Shown: in pieces, positions 21,396 through 33,272 of the stretch | How the letters are laid out: the number at the start of each line of letters is the position of its first letter | Numbering within the stretch: position 1 is the first letter of the stretch | Program-made: the position numbers and the translations under genes | The notes under the pieces: model-generated | The model's input: the letters and a program-made list of their open reading frames with translations, nothing else | What the model was told of the DNA's origin: nothing | Database searches by the model: none | DNA from: Subtercola sp. PAMC28395 | GTDB lineage: Bacteria > Actinomycetota > Actinomycetes > Actinomycetales > Microbacteriaceae | Length of the DNA stretch: 64,000 nt | Reading direction: 5' to 3' | Assembly (NCBI RefSeq): GCF_018889995.1 | Contig: NZ_CP076547.1 | Location: 1,488,001-1,552,000, forward strand

Positions 21396-22187
21396 GTGAC
21401 TACAGGCAACAAATCGGATGATCGGCCTCCGTCCGGCGCGCCGATCATCGGTCTGACCACCTACCTCGAGCAGGTGCAGTCCGGCGTGTGGGATCACCCC
21501 GCTGCCTACCTGCCGCAGGTCTACGTCGAGGCTGTCACTCGGGCCGGAGGTATCGCCGTTCTGCTTCCACCGCAGCCGGCCTCGAAAGCGATCGCCGCCC
21601 GGGTGCTCGACGCACTCGACGGGCTCATCGTCACCGGGGGTACCGACGTCGACCCGGCGCTGTACGGGCAGGCTGCGCATCCATCGACCGATGCGCCCCG
21701 CCGAGATCGCGATGCCTGGGAGCAGGCCCTGCTGCTGGGGGCTCTCGAGCGGGAGTTGCCCTTCCTCGGCATCTGCCGCGGAGCACAGGTGCTCAACGTG
21801 GCGCTCGGCGGTACCCTGCACCAGCACGTTCCCGACCTCGTGGACGGGTCGCGATACCGACTCGGTGGAGGAGAATTCACCACCGTGCCCGTCGATATCG
21901 ACCCGACATCGAAACTGGCCAGTCTCCTCCCGGATCCGGGAGCGCTGAACGTGCCTGTCTACCACCACCAGTCCATCGACCAGCTCGGCGACGGACTGCG
22001 CATCACCGCTGCCACTGACGACGGGATCGTGGAGGCCATAGAACTCGAGAGCGCGCCGTTCGCCGTCGCAGTGCAGTGGCACCCCGAAGAATCGTCCGAC
22101 GATCTCCGGTTGTTCACCGGCCTGGTGCGTGCTTCGCGCGACTATCGCTACAGTCGAACCGCAGCAGAGGCTGCAGCGGTCGGGTAG
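21396..22187 (+). CDS. Class I glutamine amidotransferase-like hydrolase (peptidase C26)
   Basis: A 263-residue protein of the gamma-glutamyl-GABA hydrolase / PuuD family. The nucleophile Cys lies in ELPFLGICRGAQVLNVALGG and the His-Glu pair in VAVQWHPEES. The GLIVTGGTDVDPALYG segment is typical. Family members cleave gamma-glutamyl amides such as gamma-glutamyl-GABA in polyamine catabolism, or act on other glutamine derivatives; the substrate cannot be read here. The GTG start at 21396 has an AGAGAAG site upstream and gives the family length. Confidence 0.88.
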   Translation: MTTGNKSDDRPPSGAPIIGLTTYLEQVQSGVWDHPAAYLPQVYVEAVTRAGGIAVLLPPQPASKAIAARVLDALDGLIVTGGTDVDPALYGQAAHPSTDAPRRDRDAWEQALLLGALERELPFLGICRGAQVLNVALGGTLHQHVPDLVDGSRYRLGGGEFTTVPVDIDPTSKLASLLPDPGALNVPVYHHQSIDQLGDGLRITAATDDGIVEAIELESAPFAVAVQWHPEESSDDLRLFTGLVRASRDYRYSRTAAEAAAVG

Positions 22188-22200
22188 TGCGAAGACCGAG

Positions 22201-22392
22201 TCAGCTGTTCAGCTCGAGGGCGTCTTTGTCGTCTTGAAGAACGCTGCCGACAGCGAGGGCGACAGTGAGGCCCCAGCTGATCCACATGAGAACGAGGCGC
22301 CAGTCGCGCGGGCCCTTGCGAGAGGTCTGGATGACCGCGAATCCGCTTGCGACGGCACCGATGATGCTGGTGTTGAAAATGAACTTACGCAT
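22201..22392 (-). CDS. Small membrane protein, 63 residues
   Basis: A short protein starting MRKFIFNTSIIGAVASGFAV, with two hydrophobic segments separated by a basic loop (QTSRKGPRDWR), ending in a charged tail. The ATG at 22392 follows GAAAGG with good spacing. Its end lies 13 bases from the convergent C26 hydrolase gene. Function unknown. Confidence 0.6.
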   Translation of the reverse strand: MRKFIFNTSIIGAVASGFAVIQTSRKGPRDWRLVLMWISWGLTVALAVGSVLQDDKDALELNS

Positions 22393-22487
22393 GGCGAGCC
22401 TTTCGTTGTGACCGTCGAAGACCAACGTTATCCAAAACGCGCGATGACTGCCGAGAGGGCAGCCGGGGGTTTCGCTTCGCGCTGCGT

Positions 22488-23531
22488 TCAGGCAGACTGA
22501 CCGGCCCGGCGTGCCTGCTTGTGCGCTTTCTTCACCGCCTTCGCCCTCTGCTTCTCGAGTTTCTCGTCTGACCTGAACTCTGGCCAGACGCTCGTGTCAT
22601 CGCCTCTGGCCGTCGTGCCCTGATTCTGGCCGTCCGCTTCGATTTCCAGCTTCGCTGAGGCACGTGCCGCCTTCTTCAGGCTCCGCTTCTTCTGGCTCCG
22701 CTTCTTCTGCGTGTGCTTCGTTCCGTCGGCTGCCTCGGCCTTCAGCCACTCTTCCCCTCGACCGAAAGCGGCTGTCTCGCGCAGGAGCTCGAGCCGATCA
22801 TCCTCAGTCTTCGCCTTCCGCGTGTTCACTTCGGCGACGATGTTGCCCGACCAATCGGTGCTGCGAAGGAACTGGAGCACTTCGCGCACGGGCTGGCTGC
22901 CGTAGCCCGGCAGCAGGTGCTCGTCGAAGATGCGACCCTCGTCGAGCGAGGCAGAGCCGTCGCAGAGGTGCACGTGCCGCAGCCGCGAACCCAGGGCCTC
23001 GGCCATCTCGAGCGAATCGCGCCCTGAGAGCGCTGCGTGCGAGAAGTCGAGGGTTACCGCATCACAGTCCATGACCACGGGGTCCCAGCCGGGAGAATAC
23101 GCTTTCAGGCTTGTGTTCTTGACCTTCCACGGGAACATGTTCTCGACGGCGATCTCGATGTCGAAGGTCTCGGTCGTCTCGCGCACGATCCGCAGGAAGT
23201 TCTCGGCATACCCGGCCTGCCAGCGGAACGGTGGATGCACGACCACCGCTGTGGCACCGACAGCCTTGGCCAGCTCGGCCGACTTCTCGAGTTTGATCTG
23301 CGGGTCCCGGCCCCACACGAAGTGGGTCAGCAGCAGTACCGGCGCATGGATCGAGAGAATCGGCACGCCGTACTTCTCCGAGAGCGCGAGAAGCGTGTCG
23401 GGTGACTGTGTCACCTCATCCCGGGTGACCATCACTTCGACTCCGTCAAACCCCGCCAGGCTGGCGTGCCGAAAGCCCTCTTCGACCCCCAGAGGGTAGA
23501 CGCACGACGTACTCATCCCTACACGAATCAT
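22488..23531 (-). CDS. Sugar phosphate isomerase/epimerase-like TIM-barrel protein with Lys-rich tail
   Basis: A 347-residue protein. Residues 1 to about 265 form an AP-endonuclease-2/xylose-isomerase-like TIM barrel: MIRVGMSTSCVYPLGVEEGF, GFDGVEVMVTRDEV, AVVVHPPFRWQ, IEIAVENMFPW, VTLDFSHAALSG, RHVHLCDG and VAEVNTR supply the usual metal-binding Glu, Asp and His positions. The last 80 residues are an unusual low-complexity basic extension (QKKRSQKKRSLKKAARAS, later KQRAKAVKKAHKQARRAG). The substrate is unknown. The start is uncertain; ATG at 23531 or the one four codons inside are both possible. It is divergent from otsA. Confidence 0.82.
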   Translation of the reverse strand: MIRVGMSTSCVYPLGVEEGFRHASLAGFDGVEVMVTRDEVTQSPDTLLALSEKYGVPILSIHAPVLLLTHFVWGRDPQIKLEKSAELAKAVGATAVVVHPPFRWQAGYAENFLRIVRETTETFDIEIAVENMFPWKVKNTSLKAYSPGWDPVVMDCDAVTLDFSHAALSGRDSLEMAEALGSRLRHVHLCDGSASLDEGRIFDEHLLPGYGSQPVREVLQFLRSTDWSGNIVAEVNTRKAKTEDDRLELLRETAAFGRGEEWLKAEAADGTKHTQKKRSQKKRSLKKAARASAKLEIEADGQNQGTTARGDDTSVWPEFRSDEKLEKQRAKAVKKAHKQARRAGQSA

Positions 23532-23659
23532 CGTGTGAAGCCTAAACCTCACTCGCGTGCAGAAGACAGGGATTGACAGCATATTCACTCCCCCGACACC
23601 GTCCGTTGGGTGCCTGATACCGTGGAGGGAGAACTTTCGACAGCGTAAGGACTCCTCCC

Positions 23660-25315
23660 ATCACTTCAGCCGCCCCCCAGCCGAACGCCGACCCGTCGGC
23701 GGCCAGTCGCACGGAGTCCGAACAGTACGACTTCGTTGTCGTCTCCAACCGGCTGCCCGTCGACAAGGTCATCGCCGACGACGGCACGAGCTCCTGGCGG
23801 GCTTCACCCGGAGGGCTGGTCACTGCGCTCGAACCGGTCATGAAGGCCAGCGAAGGTGCCTGGGTCGGCTGGACGGGAGTGCCCGACGATGACTCCGAGC
23901 CGTTCGAAAACGATGGCATCTCGATCGTTCCGATCGCGCTCAGTCACGACGACGTCGAGCTCTACTACGAGGGGTTCTCCAACGACACCCTGTGGCCGCT
24001 CTATCATGACGTGATCGCGCCCCCCACGTACCACCGCGACTGGTGGGAGTCGTACCTGGCGGTCAACCAGCGTTTCGCCGACGCGGCCGCCGCCGTTGCC
24101 GCCCACGGGGCCACCGTCTGGGTGCAGGACTACCAGCTCCAGCTCGTTCCGAAGATGCTTCGCCAGCTGCGGCCCGATCTGGTCATCGGCTTCTTCAATC
24201 ACATTCCGTTTCCGGCATATGGCATCTTCTCGCAGCTCCCGTGGCGCACGCAGATCATCGAGGGCCTGCTCGGTGCCGACGTGATCGGGTTCCAGCGCGT
24301 GGCCGACGCGGGCAACTTCACCCGTGCCGTGCGGCGCCTGCTCGGCCACACCACCAAGGGCACGAACATCGACGTGCCGATCGACGACGAGGCAGAGGTG
24401 CAGGGCAACCAGGCCAGGGCGAAGGTGTCGCGCCGGGGCATCCGGGTTCGCACCGTCGAAGCCCGTGCGTTTCCGATCTCGATCGACGCAGCGAGCTTCG
24501 AAGAACTGGCGCGCAGCCCTGAGATCCAGGCGAGGGCACGGGAGATCAGGCACGACCTGGGTGACCCCGACGTCGTGCTGCTGGGCGTCGACCGCCTCGA
24601 CTACACGAAGGGCATCGGGCACCGGCTCAAGGCCTATGGCGAGCTTCTCGAAGACGGCAAGCTCAGCGTCGAAGACACCAGCCTGATCCAGGTGGCCAGC
24701 CCGAGTCGCGAACGGGTCAAGACCTACATGATGCTGCGCGACGAGATCGAACTCACGGTGGGCCGTATCAACGGCGACTTCTCGACGATCAGCCACGCGG
24801 CGATCAGCTACCTGCACCAGGGTTTTCCGCGTGAAGAGATGGTGGCCCTCTACCTGGCGGCCGACGTGATGCTCGTCACTGCACTCCGCGACGGCATGAA
24901 CCTGGTAGCCAAGGAGTACGTCGCGAGCCGTTTCGACAACGACGGCGTGCTGGTGCTCAGTGAGTTCGCGGGCGCCGCCGATGAGCTGAAAGCCGCGCTG
25001 CTGGTCAACCCGCACGACATCGAGGGCCTGAAGGAAGCAGTTCTGAAGGCCATCGCGATGCCCCGCCACGAGCGCTCGCGTCGCATGCGCAGCATGCGCA
25101 AGCGTGTGATCGAATTCGATGTCGCCCGCTGGTCGCAGTCGTTCCTCGATGCTCTGGCCGCGCAGACGCTCGCCCAGAGCGCCGCTGACGCGGCTGCCGA
25201 AGCGGCGGATGCCGCGAGTGACGAGTCTGATAGGCGCGATGACGAGGGCGACGACGAGAGTCAGGCCGCCGGCCAGCGGGGCACAGCGAGCGCAGGCCAG
25301 GGCTCAGAACAGTGA
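23660..25315 (+). CDS. otsA: Trehalose-6-phosphate synthase OtsA with apparent ATC start
   Basis: A GT20 enzyme making trehalose 6-phosphate from UDP- or GDP-glucose and glucose 6-phosphate. The N-terminal [55 protein letters not shown] and [14 protein letters not shown] motifs are all present. The substrate-binding N-terminal RLPV motif lies upstream of the first in-frame ATG (23840), and no ATG, GTG or TTG exists between the in-frame stop at 23615 and that point. AAGGA at 23647-23651 is eight bases before an ATC at 23660, the likely start, giving 551 residues. The C-terminal tail is Ala/Asp-rich low complexity. It overlaps otsB. Confidence 0.93.
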   Translation: MTSAAPQPNADPSAASRTESEQYDFVVVSNRLPVDKVIADDGTSSWRASPGGLVTALEPVMKASEGAWVGWTGVPDDDSEPFENDGISIVPIALSHDDVELYYEGFSNDTLWPLYHDVIAPPTYHRDWWESYLAVNQRFADAAAAVAAHGATVWVQDYQLQLVPKMLRQLRPDLVIGFFNHIPFPAYGIFSQLPWRTQIIEGLLGADVIGFQRVADAGNFTRAVRRLLGHTTKGTNIDVPIDDEAEVQGNQARAKVSRRGIRVRTVEARAFPISIDAASFEELARSPEIQARAREIRHDLGDPDVVLLGVDRLDYTKGIGHRLKAYGELLEDGKLSVEDTSLIQVASPSRERVKTYMMLRDEIELTVGRINGDFSTISHAAISYLHQGFPREEMVALYLAADVMLVTALRDGMNLVAKEYVASRFDNDGVLVLSEFAGAADELKAALLVNPHDIEGLKEAVLKAIAMPRHERSRRMRSMRKRVIEFDVARWSQSFLDALAAQTLAQSAADAAAEAADAASDESDRRDDEGDDESQAAGQRGTASAGQGSEQ

Positions 25316-26100
25316 CCGGCGCGTCGGACCTGGCTGAGAAGCTGACTCAACTCGCGGCAACCGAACGACTGCTCGTTGCGCTCGACTTCGACGGCACACT
25401 CGCTCCCGAGGTGGATGCCCCCGAGAACGCCCGCGCACTGCCAGAGGCCCGCGCGGCCATCCTGCGCCTGCTCGAGCTGCCCGACACCCGCGTCGCGCTC
25501 GTGTCGGGCCGAGCCATGGCCAGTCTGCAGCACGTTGCAGAGGCACCCGACTCGCTGCTGCTCGTCGGTTCGCACGGGGTTGAATTCCGGTTGGACTCGC
25601 CTGAGATCACCCTCGACCAGAGCGCGGGGGAGCGCGAACAGGTCGACCGGTTGGGCGAGACACTCGAGGCCGTTGCGGCGCGCTTCGATCAGGTCTGGGT
25701 CGAGACGAAGCCCGCCGGTTTTGCGCTGCACACCCGGTTGGCGTCAGAGGAAGACAGCCGTGCCGCACACGAGGCGGCGCTCACAGAGACGGCGGATGCG
25801 GTCGACGCTCTCACGGTTCGCGACGGCAAGAACGTGATCGAGTTCTCGCTGCGGAGTGCCACCAAGGGTGACGCCCTTCGACACCTCGCGGAGTTCACCG
25901 GCGCGACGGCGGTCTTCTACGCCGGCGACGATGTCACCGACGAAGATGCGTTCCGGGTGCTCGGGCCGAACGACCTCGGCCTGAAGTGCGGGCAAGGCGC
26001 GACTGCCGCGGGATTCCGTGTGGCGAAGCCTGCCGAGGTGGGCGCGGTGCTCCACGACCTCGCGTCACTCCGCGAAAAACACGCGATTCTGCCCTCCTGA
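25312..26100 (+). CDS. otsB: Trehalose-6-phosphate phosphatase OtsB
   Basis: A 262-residue HAD-superfamily phosphatase converting trehalose 6-phosphate to trehalose. The catalytic DxD motif is in LLVALDFDGTLAPE; motif II is VALVSGR; motif III/IV is VFYAGDDVTDEDAF. The GTG start overlaps the otsA stop (GTGA), so the pair is a translationally coupled trehalose biosynthesis operon, usually linked to osmotic and cold protection. Length matches the family. Confidence 0.95.
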   Translation: MTGASDLAEKLTQLAATERLLVALDFDGTLAPEVDAPENARALPEARAAILRLLELPDTRVALVSGRAMASLQHVAEAPDSLLLVGSHGVEFRLDSPEITLDQSAGEREQVDRLGETLEAVAARFDQVWVETKPAGFALHTRLASEEDSRAAHEAALTETADAVDALTVRDGKNVIEFSLRSATKGDALRHLAEFTGATAVFYAGDDVTDEDAFRVLGPNDLGLKCGQGATAAGFRVAKPAEVGAVLHDLASLREKHAILPS

Positions 26101-26140
26101 GCAGACAGAATGCCGCCCCCGCGCGTTCTAGACTCGTAAC

Positions 26141-27835
<1,695 letters not shown>

Positions 27836-27911
27836 CGAAGCCCCTCACCAGGTTGCGTCGGTGCGTGTGCACCGGTCAACACTTCGCTTGCAAGTATTAG
27901 GACCCCCCACT

Positions 27912-29831
27912 ATGTCCACGGAATCACTTCCCGTGCCGTCGAATTCCGCGTTCTCCGGCGCCCGACCGACGGCCAGGCCAGCTGCTCCGAAGCTGGAGTC
28001 AGAAATTCTCACCGGGTCGGGCGCGATTCTGCGTTCGCTCGAGATCCTCGGCGTCACCGACGTCTTCGGGCTTCCCGGTGGCGCGATCATCCCGTTCTAC
28101 GACGAGCTGATGGCGTCGTCGACGATCAGGCACATCCTCGTGCGCCACGAGCAGGGTGCCGGGCACGCGGCAGAGGGCTACGCGTCGTCGACCGGCAAGG
28201 TCGGAGTTGCCATCGCGACCTCAGGGCCGGGAGCCACGAACCTCGTCACCGCCATCGCTGATGCGTACATGGACTCGGTTCCGCTCCTGTGCATCACCGG
28301 CCAGATCTTCTCGCATCTGATGGGAACAGACGGCTTTCAGGAGGTCGACATCGTCGGCATCACGATGCCGATCACGAAGCACTCGTTCCTCGTCACCAAG
28401 CCTGAAGACATTCCGGCGACCCTGGCTGCGGCGTATCTCATCGCGTCGACCGGCCGACCCGGCCCCGTTCTCGTCGACATCACCAAGGATGCCCAGCAGA
28501 ACAAGGCGCCCTTCGTGTGGCCGGCCAAAGTCGAGCTGCCCGGGTACCGGCCCGTCGTCAAGGCGCACGGCAAGCAGATCCAGGCTGCGGCGCAGCTGCT
28601 GGTCGAAGCCAAGCGGCCCGTCTTCTACGTGGGTGGCGGTGTCATCCGAGCCGAGGCATCGGCCGAACTGCTGGCCCTGGCCGAACTCACCGGCGTGCCC
28701 GTCGTCACGACGCTGATGGCGCGCGGCGCGTTCCCCGACTCACACCCGCAGGCCCTCGGCATGCCGGGCATGCACGGTACGGTTCCCGCGGTGCTCGCAC
28801 TGCAGGAGAGCGACCTGCTCATCTCCCTCGGCGCGCGTTTCGACGACCGCGTTACGGGTAAGGTCAGCGAGTTCGCACCTGATGCCAAGGTCGTGCACGT
28901 CGACATCGACCCGGCTGAGATCTCGAAGATCCGTATGGCCGATGTGCCGATCGTGGGCGACGCCAAAGACGTCATCATCGACCTGATCGCCGCCTTCACC
29001 GTTGCTGCCGCCGAGGCCGCAGCTGGTGCGGCCAGCGCTGCCGCTGCCGCTGCCGAGGTTGCCGGACCCGACGATGAAGTGCAGGCCCAGCCAACCGTCG
29101 ACGCTGTGCCCGACATCTCCGACTGGTGGGATCGCCTTCGCGAGCTCAAGCGCCAGTACCCGCTGGGCTACGACGAGCCTGAAGACGGACTGCTGTCGCC
29201 GCAGTACGTCATTGAACGCATCGGCCAGATCACCGGCCCTGAGGGCGTCTATGCCTCCGGTGTCGGCCAGCACCAGATGTGGGCTGCCCAGTTCATCAAA
29301 TACGAGCGCCCCAACGCCTGGCTGAACTCGGGAGGCGCCGGCACGATGGGCTATGGCGTTCCCGCGGCCATGGGCGCGAAGGTCGCGAACCCCGACCGCA
29401 CAGTCTGGGCGATCGACGGCGACGGGTGCTTCCAGATGACCAACCAGGAGCTGGCCACCTGCACGATCAACAAGATCCCGATCAAGGTCGCGATCATCAA
29501 CAACTCCTCGCTCGGCATGGTGCGGCAGTGGCAGACCCTCTTCTACGACGGCCGTCACAGCTTCACCGACCTGAACACCGGCGACGGAACGATCATGATT
29601 CCCGACTTCGTGAAGATGGCTGAAGCATACGGTGCACTGGGCATCCGCGTCACCAAGAAGGAAGACGTCGACGCCGCGATCAAGCTGGCGATCGAGACCA
29701 ACGATCGCCCCGTGGTCATCGACTTCGTGGTGAGCCGCGACTCGATGGTCTGGCCGATGGTTCCGCAGGGACTCAGCAATTCATCTGTTCAGTACGCGCG
29801 CGAGCACGCCCCAGAGTGGGAAGAGGAGTAA
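27912..29831 (+). CDS. ilvB: Acetolactate synthase large subunit
   Basis: A 639-residue ThDP enzyme condensing pyruvate into acetolactate, or with 2-ketobutyrate into acetohydroxybutyrate. The catalytic Glu is in [14 protein letters not shown]; the ThDP/Mg motif runs from [15 protein letters not shown] to [14 protein letters not shown]. An Ala-rich insertion (about residues 360-390) lies between the FAD and ThDP domains. The ATG at 27912 gives a family-like start; the upstream open frame runs back into ilvD. It is followed five bases later by ilvN, its regulatory subunit. A 6-bp hairpin (27859-27874) lies in the short leader; no clear attenuator peptide is visible. Confidence 0.97.
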   Translation: MSTESLPVPSNSAFSGARPTARPAAPKLESEILTGSGAILRSLEILGVTDVFGLPGGAIIPFYDELMASSTIRHILVRHEQGAGHAAEGYASSTGKVGVAIATSGPGATNLVTAIADAYMDSVPLLCITGQIFSHLMGTDGFQEVDIVGITMPITKHSFLVTKPEDIPATLAAAYLIASTGRPGPVLVDITKDAQQNKAPFVWPAKVELPGYRPVVKAHGKQIQAAAQLLVEAKRPVFYVGGGVIRAEASAELLALAELTGVPVVTTLMARGAFPDSHPQALGMPGMHGTVPAVLALQESDLLISLGARFDDRVTGKVSEFAPDAKVVHVDIDPAEISKIRMADVPIVGDAKDVIIDLIAAFTVAAAEAAAGAASAAAAAAEVAGPDDEVQAQPTVDAVPDISDWWDRLRELKRQYPLGYDEPEDGLLSPQYVIERIGQITGPEGVYASGVGQHQMWAAQFIKYERPNAWLNSGGAGTMGYGVPAAMGAKVANPDRTVWAIDGDGCFQMTNQELATCTINKIPIKVAIINNSSLGMVRQWQTLFYDGRHSFTDLNTGDGTIMIPDFVKMAEAYGALGIRVTKKEDVDAAIKLAIETNDRPVVIDFVVSRDSMVWPMVPQGLSNSSVQYAREHAPEWEEE

Positions 29832-29836
29832 AGACC

Positions 29837-30343
29837 ATGAGCCACGTACTCTCCCTTCTGGTCGAAGACAAACCGGGTCTGCTGACCCGTGTTGCCGGCC
29901 TCTTCGCCCGTCGCGGGTTCAACATCGAGTCGCTCGCCGTCGGTGCGAGCGAGATCGAAGGCCTTTCGCGAATCACCGTGGTGGTCGACGTCGAAGACGC
30001 CCCGCTCGAGCAGGTCACGAAGCAGCTGAACAAGCTCGTCAACGTGATCAAGATCGTCGAGCTCGACCAGAGCCAGTCCGTTCAGCGCGAACACCTGCTG
30101 GTGAAGGTCAAGGTCGACAACTCGACGCGGTCGCACGTTCTCGAAGCCGTCAACCTCTTTCGGGCGCGCGTTGTCGACGTGTCGAGCGATGCGCTTGTCA
30201 TCGAGGTGACCGGTGACACCGGAAAGACGAACGCGTTCCTGCGCGTAGTCGAGCCCTATGGAATCAAGGAGCTGGCGCAGTCGGGGCTCCTGGCCATCGG
30301 TCGCGGCAGCAAATCGATCACCGAACGCGTCTACAAGAACTGA
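29837..30343 (+). CDS. ilvN: Acetolactate synthase small (regulatory) subunit
   Basis: A 168-residue regulatory subunit with an N-terminal ACT domain (MSHVLSLLVEDKPGLLTRVA ... RRGFNIESLAVG) that binds valine and confers feedback inhibition, and a C-terminal ALS_ss_C domain (EALNLFRARVVD-like, ending GIKELAQSGLLAIGRG). GAGGAG upstream overlaps the ilvB end. It forms a complex with IlvB. The next gene, ilvC, starts about 100 bp later. Confidence 0.97.
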   Translation: MSHVLSLLVEDKPGLLTRVAGLFARRGFNIESLAVGASEIEGLSRITVVVDVEDAPLEQVTKQLNKLVNVIKIVELDQSQSVQREHLLVKVKVDNSTRSHVLEAVNLFRARVVDVSSDALVIEVTGDTGKTNAFLRVVEPYGIKELAQSGLLAIGRGSKSITERVYKN

Positions 30344-31471
<1,128 letters not shown>

Positions 31472-31490
31472 TCATCTGCAGGTAGCGCCC

Positions 31491-31559
31491 GAAAACCGAC
31501 GAACCTCAGCCCGACCTCCCCGCTGTGTGCGACGGAGGGGCTGAGGTTCGTCGGTTTTC
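31491..31559 (+). terminator. Long-stem terminator after ilvC
   Basis: Arms at 31491-31512 and 31538-31559 pair perfectly over 22 bp, with an inner CCTCC/GGAGG stem. The 5' part (AAAACCGACGAACCTCAGCC) closely matches the hairpin at 6797. Confidence 0.85.
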
Positions 31560-31588
31560 GTCGTTTCGGCTCGGGGTACGCTGAAGTC

Positions 31589-32185
31589 ATGCCCCGCGAC
31601 CCTGATGACGACGCCCTCAGTTGGGGTGACGACAACGACCCGACGTACGCGTTCGACTCCCGCACTGCCGCGAAGGCCGCCAAAGCTCCGGATGCCCCCG
31701 CCGTCGTCTCAACACCCGACTCGGTTCCGGCTGCCGAACCCGGCTCGCTCGTAACCCCACCATCGGCCGACAGCGCGAAAGCGGCCGCAGCACTCGCTGC
31801 CGCCAACGAAGCCGCGGTGGCAGACGCCCGAGTGAAGCAGGCCGAAGCTGCTGAAGACGCCGCTGCCGAAGACGAACTCGCAGCCGCTGAAAAGGCCGGT
31901 GCGCAGCTGAGCTCGCCGGCGCTCATCGCTTTCGGGGTGATCGGCGGCATCTACCTGCTGTACACCGTGGGCTGGCTCGTCGTCTTCACGCGTACCTGGC
32001 TCGCGCCGACCGGCCTCGCCGAAATCGTGCAAGATGTGCAGGGTGTGCTGGCCATCGCCGCACCGGCGCTCTGGTTCCTGGCGACACTGCTCCTCGGGGC
32101 GCGGCGCAGGGTTGCGGTGAGGCTGCTGTGGCTGATCATCGGCGTTCTTGTGCTCATCCCCTGGCCGTTCATCACTGGAAGGTAG
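31589..32185 (+). CDS. Ala-rich protein with C-terminal membrane helices
   Basis: A 198-residue protein with an acidic start (MPRDPDDDALSWGDDNDPTY), a long Ala/Asp/Glu-rich low-complexity helix (about residues 60-105) likely to be a coiled coil, and three hydrophobic segments (near IAFGVIGGIYLLYTVGWLVV, VLAIAAPALWFLATLLL and LLWLIIGVLVLIPWPF). I know no function. Automated annotations sometimes label such Ala-rich proteins as DNA polymerase III tau, which the membrane helices contradict. The next gene starts five bases later and has a similar layout. Confidence 0.7.
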   Translation: MPRDPDDDALSWGDDNDPTYAFDSRTAAKAAKAPDAPAVVSTPDSVPAAEPGSLVTPPSADSAKAAAALAAANEAAVADARVKQAEAAEDAAAEDELAAAEKAGAQLSSPALIAFGVIGGIYLLYTVGWLVVFTRTWLAPTGLAEIVQDVQGVLAIAAPALWFLATLLLGARRRVAVRLLWLIIGVLVLIPWPFITGR

Positions 32186-32190
32186 AAGCG

Positions 32191-32685
32191 ATGACCGATT
32201 CTGAGAAGAACCACGAGCCTTCGACCGCCGGTTCAGGTAGCGCGCCCTCTTCCGGTACGGGTGTTGGCAACTCCAAGGCCGCTCCCAATGGGGCAGAGGC
32301 TGGCACGACAGCTGCGACGACCGCCCGCAGCGAACAAAGCGCTCCCGCGAAACGCGTTCGTGGCCGCGGCGGATGGATCGTGGCGATCGTCTTCGCCTTC
32401 CTGTTCGCCATCGCAGCTTTCGAGGCCCTCTCGAACCTCATCGGCCTCACCCAGTCCTTCGCTTCGTCGGTCGACGTCGCGATGCCCGCCAACGCCCTCT
32501 GGACGCTGATCGGACTGATCGCTGCACCGTTCGTCGTCTACGGGCTCGTTCTCTGGGGTACCCGCCGGGTCGGTGCAGGCCGGGCCGCGCTCGTGTTCCT
32601 CGTCGGCTTCGCCGTCGTTGCCGTCATCACCCTCGACCTGCAGAGCCTCTACCGCGGCATCGTTCCCCTCGTGATTCCCGCTTAG
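32191..32685 (+). CDS. Small membrane protein with disordered N-terminus
   Basis: A 164-residue protein. Residues 1-65 are Ser/Gly/Ala/Thr-rich and probably disordered; about three hydrophobic helices follow (WIVAIVFAFLFAIAAFEAL, LIGLIAAPFVVYGLVLWG, AALVFLVGFAVVAVITL). GGAAGG before the ATG at 32191 and the 5-bp gap to the previous stop suggest a two-gene unit. Function unknown. Confidence 0.7.
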   Translation: MTDSEKNHEPSTAGSGSAPSSGTGVGNSKAAPNGAEAGTTAATTARSEQSAPAKRVRGRGGWIVAIVFAFLFAIAAFEALSNLIGLTQSFASSVDVAMPANALWTLIGLIAAPFVVYGLVLWGTRRVGAGRAALVFLVGFAVVAVITLDLQSLYRGIVPLVIPA

Positions 32686-32721
32686 CCCACGACGGTCAGC
32701 CGGGCCAGCCGACCGGCAACG

Positions 32722-33120
32722 CTAGCCGAAGGCCACGAAGAGCAGAATGGCAATGAGCACAACCTGCGCGATCGCACGCGGTACAAGGGGAATGGCCAGG
32801 GCGCCGAAGCGGTCCTTGTGGGCGGCCGCATAGGCATTCGCCGGAAAGACGGCCACGAGGAACACCGCGAGGGCGACCGCCGCGATGGGCCGCGTCGCCG
32901 GGAGGAACAACCCGACTCCGCCCGCGATCTCGCAGAGCCCGGTGAAGAGAACGAGATTCGATGGACTGAGTATCCCGGCCCGTCTCATCGAGGGCGGGAT
33001 CATCGCCGCCATGGTCCGGCGCCCCGACGGCAAAAAGTGATTGATGCCCATCACGACGAAGACGATGCCGAGCACGATGGCCGCGCCGAGTTTCACAGCA
33101 GTCACGGTTTCAGGGTTCAT
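32722..33120 (-). CDS. DoxX-like membrane protein
   Basis: A 132-residue protein with four hydrophobic segments, starting MNPETVTAVKLGAAIVLGIV. The motif GINHFLPSGRRTMAAMIPP and the LVLFTGLCEIAGGVGLFLP segment are typical of the DoxX/DoxD-related family, integral membrane proteins of unclear function linked to redox or stress. The longer upstream frame to 33330 overlaps the serA promoter and is not coding. It is divergent from serA and convergent with the preceding gene. Confidence 0.8.
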   Translation of the reverse strand: MNPETVTAVKLGAAIVLGIVFVVMGINHFLPSGRRTMAAMIPPSMRRAGILSPSNLVLFTGLCEIAGGVGLFLPATRPIAAVALAVFLVAVFPANAYAAAHKDRFGALAIPLVPRAIAQVVLIAILLFVAFG

Positions 33121-33272
33121 GCTCCCATTCTGCGGTGCACCGTGCCGTGAGGGGCGTTTCGTCACAGTGCGACCCGCCGGAGCGCCAGGCACTAAAGTTG
33201 AGTGGTCACGCCGCCGTGCCGCGTGTATCCAGCGCCACAGCCCGGCGCACCCACCGTAAGGAACCCACTCTC

